DNA of 64,000 bases, taken from NCBI GenBank assembly GCA_004431415.1, contig QPMI01000572.1, positions 62,001 through 126,000 on the forward strand, in the 5' to 3' direction. The notes below the pieces were generated by a model that was not told where the DNA came from, ran no database searches, and was given only the letters and a program-made list of their open reading frames with translations. Shown piece after piece: positions 59,001 through 64,000 of this stretch (its first letter is position 1; every line of letters starts with the position of its first letter). The stretch comes from Cyanophora paradoxa. Taxonomy: Eukaryota > Glaucocystophyceae > Cyanophorales > Cyanophoraceae. Position numbers and translations under genes: made by a program.

Positions 59001-62000
59001 GCGGCCTGCCGGACCCCTTCTACGTGAAGCCGGCGCGCGTGCGGCTGCGCGAGGGCGAGTCGACGACGCTGCCCGTCCACTTCCTCCCCTTCGCCATGGG
59101 CACCTACCGCTGCCAGATCCTCCTCCTCGACGAGAAGGCGCGCGGGGGGCGGCCTGCCCCGCCCCGCCCGTCCGTAGGCTGAGCGCGGGGCGGCCGGCCG
59201 CTGCCGCTGCGCAGGTGGGGGAGATGATGTACGAGGTGATCGGGACGGGCCTGCTGCCCGACGCCGTGGAGTCCCTGCGGCCCCGCTGCGAGGCCGGCGG
59301 CACCGCCACCGCCGAGGTCCCGCCCGCGCCTTCGATCCCGCGCCCCCCCCGCTGAGCGGCGGCGCCCCGGCGCCCGGCAGGTGAACGTGGCGACGAAGAA
59401 CTCGGCGCTGGAGCGCGCCAAGCAGGCCGCCATGGACCTCGCCAAGGCCGCCCTCGCCGCCCGCGGCACCAAGGTCCCGCCCCGTCTCGTCCGACAGATC
59501 GGACGCGGGGCGCTGAGGCGTCCGTCTCGGGCGCAGGACGTGAAGGACCGGGACGTCCTCCGCCGCCTCGCCAGCTCCGTCGAGCCCGAGGCCGCCGACT
59601 ACACCTACAAGGCACGCTTTCAGCCCCGCTTGCTCCTCCCTGCTTTGCCTTGCTCCGCTGAGCGCCGCGCCGCGCCGCGCCGCAGGTGGAGTTCACGTCG
59701 TCGTACTACAGCGCCCCGGACCCCCTCGTGCTTCTCTCCGCCCTCCCCGCCGGCAAGGAGCCGGCCGCCGCCGAGCGCCCCGCCGAGGGCGCCAAGGGCG
59801 GCGCCAAGGGCGGTGCCAAGGGTGGCGCCCCGCCCCCGCCCCAGAAGGCGGCGGCCGGCGGAGGCGGGGGCGGGGACCGGCGGAGCGAGAGCACGAAGCT
59901 GGGTGTGCAGTTCCACCCGCGGGCGGCGGGGATCTACCCCGCGAAGCTCGTGCTGCGCTCGCCGCTGGACGTGCGGGTGTACGACATCGAGGGGACGGCG
60001 GTGAGCACGGGGACGCGCGTGCAGCTCGAGTTCGCCGCCTGCGCCCGCCAGACCATCGTCCAAGACATCCCCATCGTCCGCCCCGCCCCGCCCCGCCCGC
60101 CACTCTTTGTCTTCCCTCCCCTCACTCGCCCCGCAGGTGAACGCGACGGACAAGGAGTTCCGCGTGAGCGCGACGGTGACGGGCCAGTACTTCGGGGGCC
60201 CCCGGGAGGTCCTCGTCCCTGCGAAGACGACCGTGCAGTACGCGCTCACGTACCGCCCGCTCTGGGCCGGCGAGAGCAACGGCGAGCTCGCCCTCACCAA
60301 CCAGAACACCGGCGAGAAGCACGTCTACGAGCTCCGCGTGCGCCCGCCCGCCCCCGGCACGCCCCCAGCCCCCGCTCAAGGGGCGTCCCTCCCGCAGGGC
60401 GTGGCGGAGGAGCCGCTGGCGGAGGAGCACGTGGTGATCGAGTGCCAGGCGCGGCGGCCGACGACGCACACCTTCCGCGTGTACAACGTGCTGCCGCCGC
60501 CCGGCAAGGACGGGCCCTCGCCCGCCGAGGTCCCCTACCGCGTCGAGTCCGACGTGGCGATGGTCTCGGGGGAGGGTACGGTCAAGGTCCCCGGGCCCAC
60601 GGCGAACGCCCGGGGGCCCCAGGGCGAGACCGAGTACGAGCTCACCGTCCGCCCCACCCGCGCCGGGTACACATGCGCCGTCTCCCCCTTTGCCTCCTTC
60701 TCTTCTTCCCCACTCTGACGGCGGCCTCGGCAGGACGTTCGCGGGGTCGATCTCGTTCATCGCGCCGAACGGGTGGTACCTGTGGTACACGGTGGAGCTG
60801 CGGGCGCGGGACCCGCCGGCGGAGCGGACGATCGAGCTGCGCTCGGCGCTGCGCAAGGCCGTCGCCGTCGACATCGCCATCACCAACCCCCGCTCCGACG
60901 AGCCCGTCGAGTTCGAGGCGCGCGCGCGCGCGCCCCGCCCCGCGGCCTCTGCAGGCTCGCCCGCTCACGCGTCGGGGCGGGCGCAGGTGCTGGCGGAGGG
61001 GGACGGCCTGCTGGGCGACGCGCTCTTCGTGGTGCCGCCGGCGACGACGGCGAGCTACGAGCTCATCTTCTCGCCGCTCGTGCCGGGCGCCCGCAAGGGC
61101 TCCATCACCTTCCTCAACGAGCGCGCCGGCCAGTTCTGGTTCGAGCTGCTGCTCGTCGGCGAGCCCCCGCTCCCCGCCCTCCTCCCCGAGATGCGCGCCG
61201 AGCTCGGCGCCTCGGCCTCCCAGCCCATCCTCCTCGAGAACCCCATCGGGGAGGAGATCGCGCTGCGCGTGCACAGCACCAACGAGCGCAACTTCCGCGT
61301 GCAGCCGTCCCCCGTGCGGCTCGGCCCGTACGAGTCGGCCGAGGTGTCCCTCCTCTACACGCCCTCGTCCCTGGGCGAGCTGGAGACGGCCGAGGTGACC
61401 TTCAGCCACGCGGCGGTGGGCGACTGGGTGTACAGCTGCAGCGGGCAGGGCCTCCAGCCGACGCAGCAGCCGGTGACCGAGGTCGCCGCGACGCTCGGCA
61501 TCACCTCGACCTCGACGATCGTGTTCCGCAACCCCTTCCCCCGCCCGCTCCCCGTCTCCGTCCGCCTCCTCGCCGCCGACAACGAGCCCGAGGATGCGCT
61601 CCTGGAGGGCGCCCCCGCCGCCTCCTCCGCCTCGGCGGCGGGGCCCTTCGCGCTCCTCCTCAAGCGGACGGCGCGGCTGGCGCTGCCCGCGCTGGGGCTG
61701 CTGCAGGTCCCCATCGCGTTCCTGCCGGAGCGGATGGCCGACCACGCCTGCACCGTCATCGTCGAGGCCGAGGCCGAGGCCGGCGCCCCGGGAGCCCCGC
61801 TCCGCTGGGTCTACCCCGTGCGGGGCGTGGCGGAGGCGGTGGGCGCCGGCGTCGCGGCGCGCTACAAGTGCCGCGCGCGCACGCGCGTGGAGGAGGTCCT
61901 CGAGGTCCGCCTCTCGGGCCTCGCCGGCCTCGGCCCCGCGGCCCTGGCCCGGGAGGCCTTCTCCAGCGAGGTCGCGTACCCCCGGGACCGCGAGCAGGCC

Positions 62001-62828
62001 GCCCTCCTCCGGCGCGCCCTCTCCGTCGTGCCCCTCGACCCGCGCCCCGCCGGCCCCGACGCCGCCATGCGCTTCCAGGTCCCCGCGCCCCCGCCCTTCG
62101 CTTGCTATCCTCGGCTCAGAGGGCGGCGCGCGCGCTCTCGCAGGTGGTCTTCGAGCCGCTGAAGGCGCTGAAGGCGAGCGCGGAGCTGGTCGTGGCGAAG
62201 GCGAGCGGCGGCCGCTGGCGCTTCGAGCTCGCCCTCGAGGCGACGGCCCCCGACGTGGACGACGTGATCGTCATCGAGGGGGCCCTCGGCAAGCGCGCCA
62301 GCGTCTCCTTCCGCCTCACCAACACCCTCGCCGCCGCCGCCCCCTTCGTCGCCTCGTTCACCCCCGAGTCCCCCGCCGAGTTCTCGGTCTCGCCGGCGCG
62401 GGGCACGCTCGAGCCGCGGGGCGGAGCCGGCACGCCCTTCGTCGTCACCTTCGCGGCGACCGAGTACGGGAAGCCGCTCGTCGGGCGCCTCGTCATCGAG
62501 ACGGAGGAGATGGCGTGGAGCTACGAGGTCCGCGGCACGCACCCCGGTGAGCCCGCCTCGCCTGCTGCGTCTCTCTGTTCTGTGGCTGGGCGGCTGACGC
62601 GCGCGCGCCCCGCCCCGCCCCGCAGCGTACCAGCCGCCGGCGGGGCAGGCGCGGGTAGACCGGACGCTGCCGGCGGACGTCGAGGCGCGGCTGCTCTCGC
62701 GCCCCGAGAAGCAGCGCAACTTCCTGCGGGAGAACCTCCAGCGGCCCCTCGGCCCCTCGACCTCCGCCCCCAAGGGCAAGGGCCCCGCCGGCCCCCCCGG
62801 CCCCGCCGCCACCCCCAGCAGGCGATAG
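50005..62828 (+). CDS. CFAP47: CFAP47-like flagellar central-apparatus protein (PapD/ASH-like domains plus CH domain)
   Basis: A single long plus-strand gene of roughly 35-40 exons. The N-terminus MPTQEAPQAPPSQ joins in phase 0 to AGSSTREAKAS and then a first beta-sandwich domain (DLVVTPKEVVLQA...DKMYVCIDNDRVEVPIS). Many PapD/MSP-like (ASH) domains follow; the largest uninterrupted exon (about 54683-55733) contains several, for example VRIEEDEIEFGPVYLG and VDFGSRIVLRDRVK. An Ala/Lys-rich linker, YLMAYEDYVKLHQ, a calponin-homology domain (57385-57972) and more ASH-like domains lead to the C-terminus RPEKQRNFLRENLQ, with a stop at 62828. CH plus serial ASH domains and this C-terminal motif are diagnostic of CFAP47, a component of the ciliary central-pair apparatus. 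HYDIN is the nearest alternative but lacks this arrangement. Most introns are 60-90 nt and begin GTGCG or GTCCG. Confidence 0.86.
55985..56195 (+). other. Ala/Gln/Lys low-complexity linker in CFAP47
   Basis: After VKEGRPVQLVDHLTE the frame runs through nearly pure alanine with Q, T and K, then a GGKEEKEKGPGEK charged stretch, about 70 residues in all. It is a flexible linker between ASH-like domains and lies in the same exon as conserved sequence, so it is translated rather than intronic. Confidence 0.7.
57385..57972 (+). other. Calponin-homology domain of CFAP47, split by an intron
   Basis: Exon 1 of the domain runs SNLYSLGESVLLRWLSLHH, then FDEDLRDGTILAGVLLSHVP, then ERVIAALRDLRLEYQ. After the intron 57663-57879 it continues ITAQDITEGCPRELLLYVL and YLYNHLPQFVPK. 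The DGTILA and DI..G.PRELLL motifs are typical of the CH domain seen in CFAP47 orthologues. Confidence 0.8.
57686..57796. mobile_element. Possible small insertion (about 111 bp) flanked by 10-bp direct repeats, inside a CFAP47 intron
   Basis: CCAGCGAGCC occurs at 57676-57685 and again at 57797-57806, flanking a conspicuously AT-richer 111-bp segment. Within it, GGTTAGAGTT (57692) and AACTCTACC (57752) form an imperfect closing inverted repeat of 69 nt, and CCTAAG-CCAC-CTTAGG forms a small hairpin. It lies in the longest intron of the gene (57663-57879, 217 nt). Because the flank is itself GCCA-rich, chance repetition is possible. Confidence 0.4.
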
Positions 62829-63739
62829 CGCGCCGTGATGGAATTTCCCCGCGCGTGTTTAGAAGAGACTGCCTGGATGCTCAGCGGGACCCGAGGCCTT
62901 GCCTCGTGCGAGCATTCGCAGTGCGTCTACACCGAAGATAGTTACTGTGAGCAGAGCCTTGGGGTTCATGTGTGCCGAATCGAAGTCTCTCAGAGTCTGC
63001 ATTAGAAATCCTGTGCGCTGATTTTCACAATTCCAGTTTCCAGCAGGTATACGTATGATCATGATCATGAGGCCTCCTGCAGTTGCCTCACGGCTCGCTA
63101 TTGATCAGACAGGGTCTCCCTATGGCCAGCTGCACTGCGGCACGAGGGACTGTCAGCCTGGCAGGGGCCTGATGGGTTTCAATGGCATCGATCATCGGAT
63201 TTTAATAGGCTGAACAAAAGAAGTGGCCTCGAGCTCCGTGTAAATGACAAAAACATGGAATCTACAAGACTACATCCTGGGAAATGATACAAAAACCGCT
63301 CTGACGACCCCGGGAAACCGATGAACAAAACGCGACGGGAAACCGTTGAACAAAACGTGAGAGGCCCTGCGGGGCTCAGTGGAGTTATTTGGGGGGAGTG
63401 GCCTACTTCGTCCTAAGGCCCAGAGGGGCCAGAAGTGCTGTACTGCTGCTGCGCTGGTCATGCTTTACGGCTGCTCGTCGGTCACAATTTTCAAACATGT
63501 TTGCCTAACTGCTGCTACCTTTCAGCCTCACATATTCAAAAAAGAGTGAGCGACATACATACTCGGAAGAGAGTGCGGAATGACAGTTGCCTTACTGGCT
63601 GCATATTCGAAAAAGAGTGCGGGAATGCATCCCAAAAAGCCTCTAACACTGAATGCATCTACGCTTCGTCCAGCGAAAACTCAAAAAAGAAGCGCTCACA
63701 GGCACAAGGTCCGCAAAGAAGGGGGCGCCGCAGCTGCCG
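62829..63739. other. Intergenic region downstream of CFAP47
   Basis: AT-richer than the genes. It holds no supported exon. Two short duplications are visible: a 25-bp tandem pair at 63311-63360, and CATATTC(A/G)AAAAAGAGTG at about 63531 and 63602. A TGTAAATG at about 63239 could serve polyadenylation but is 400 bp past the stop. Confidence 0.5.
63311..63360. repeat. Tandem 2 x 25-bp repeat
   Basis: CGGGAAACCG(A/T)TGAACAAAACG(C/T)GA is present twice in direct tandem, with two mismatches. Isolated, non-coding. Confidence 0.85.
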
Positions 63740-64000
63740 CTACTCCGTGCCGGCGGGGAGGGCGGCGGGCCACGGGGCGTCGCCCAGGACCGTGACCTTG
63801 GACTCAGGGGAGGAGGTGCAGGCGGCCCAGGCCGAGAAGCGCCGCGGCGCCCGCCGCCGGGGCGCCTCCGCCCCCTCGCCCTCCCCCTCGGCCTCGCCCT
63901 CGGAGAGGACGGCCGAGGCGGGCGGGGAGTGGGGCGCGCGGGGGGCGCGGGGCGGGGCGTGCGGGAGGGCGCCGTGGCCCGCCCAGAGGCAGGCGGCGTG
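63740..64000 (-). CDS. Possible 3' end of a gene entering from the right edge
   Basis: The minus strand is open for 86 codons from the right edge to a TAG at 63740-63742. It has a Glu/Gly-rich segment and then FSAWAACTSSPESKVTVLGD. Composition matches local coding DNA, but the plus strand is also open across 63793-64000 (for example LDSGEEVQAAQAEKRR), so strand and coding status are uncertain in this GC-rich stretch. Confidence 0.25.
   Translation of the reverse strand, partial: HAACLWAGHGALPHAPPRAPRAPHSPPASAVLSEGEAEGEGEGAEAPRRRAPRRFSAWAACTSSPESKVTVLGDAPWPAALPAGTE

Noticed and set aside
50005-62828. HYDIN orthologue
   Set aside because: HYDIN also has serial ASH domains, but the calponin-homology domain in this position and the C-terminal RPEKQRNFLRENLQ motif point to CFAP47.

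Overview
The window is nuclear DNA from a GC-rich, intron-dense unicellular eukaryote, most likely a flagellated protist or microalga. Genes are split by very short introns (about 60-90 nt) with donors of the form GTGCG, GTCCG or GTACC, a CTGAC/CTCAC-like element near the 3' end, and CAG acceptors. Coding is on both strands. A CFAP47-type central-apparatus gene implies a motile flagellum. I cannot name the lineage from sequence alone.

Layout. (1) About 1-30.3 kb, minus strand: one giant (or a few adjacent) extracellular-protein genes. The 5' part (about 30.3-22.6 kb) has a candidate signal peptide, kelch-like blades and a CUB-like domain. It is followed by many Cys/Asn-rich beta-type modules carrying NCT and TGPG motifs. 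Between about 4.45 and 21.44 kb a two-module unit is amplified about 21-22 times as a near-identical 794-bp tandem array. Each unit carries two introns (75 and 71 nt), leaving exactly 648 coding bases (216 codons), so frame is kept only after splicing. At its left the array abuts a second direct duplication with a period of 1679 bp. (2) 30.7-33.3 kb: non-coding, with palindrome-rich DNA, TTTTAG-type repeats and extreme GC blocks. (3) 33.3-40.6 kb: three recognisable housekeeping genes, RRP9/U3-55K (minus), a VIT1/CCC1 vacuolar iron transporter (plus) and fructose-1,6-bisphosphatase (minus). (4) 41.8-46.7 kb: an unrecognised multi-exon plus-strand gene with TPR-like helices near its end. (5) 47.7-49.8 kb: two small unrecognised minus-strand genes. 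(6) 50.0-62.8 kb: a complete CFAP47 homologue (plus) with PapD/ASH-like domains and a calponin-homology domain. (7) 62.8-64.0 kb: mostly intergenic, with a possible gene end at the right edge.

The housekeeping genes are independent of each other and mostly arranged in divergent or convergent pairs with short gaps. The most unusual element is the homogenised exon-intron array of the giant surface-protein gene. Its frame logic, intron conservation in diverged flanking copies, block-wise variants and scattered one-base indels all deserve a second look.
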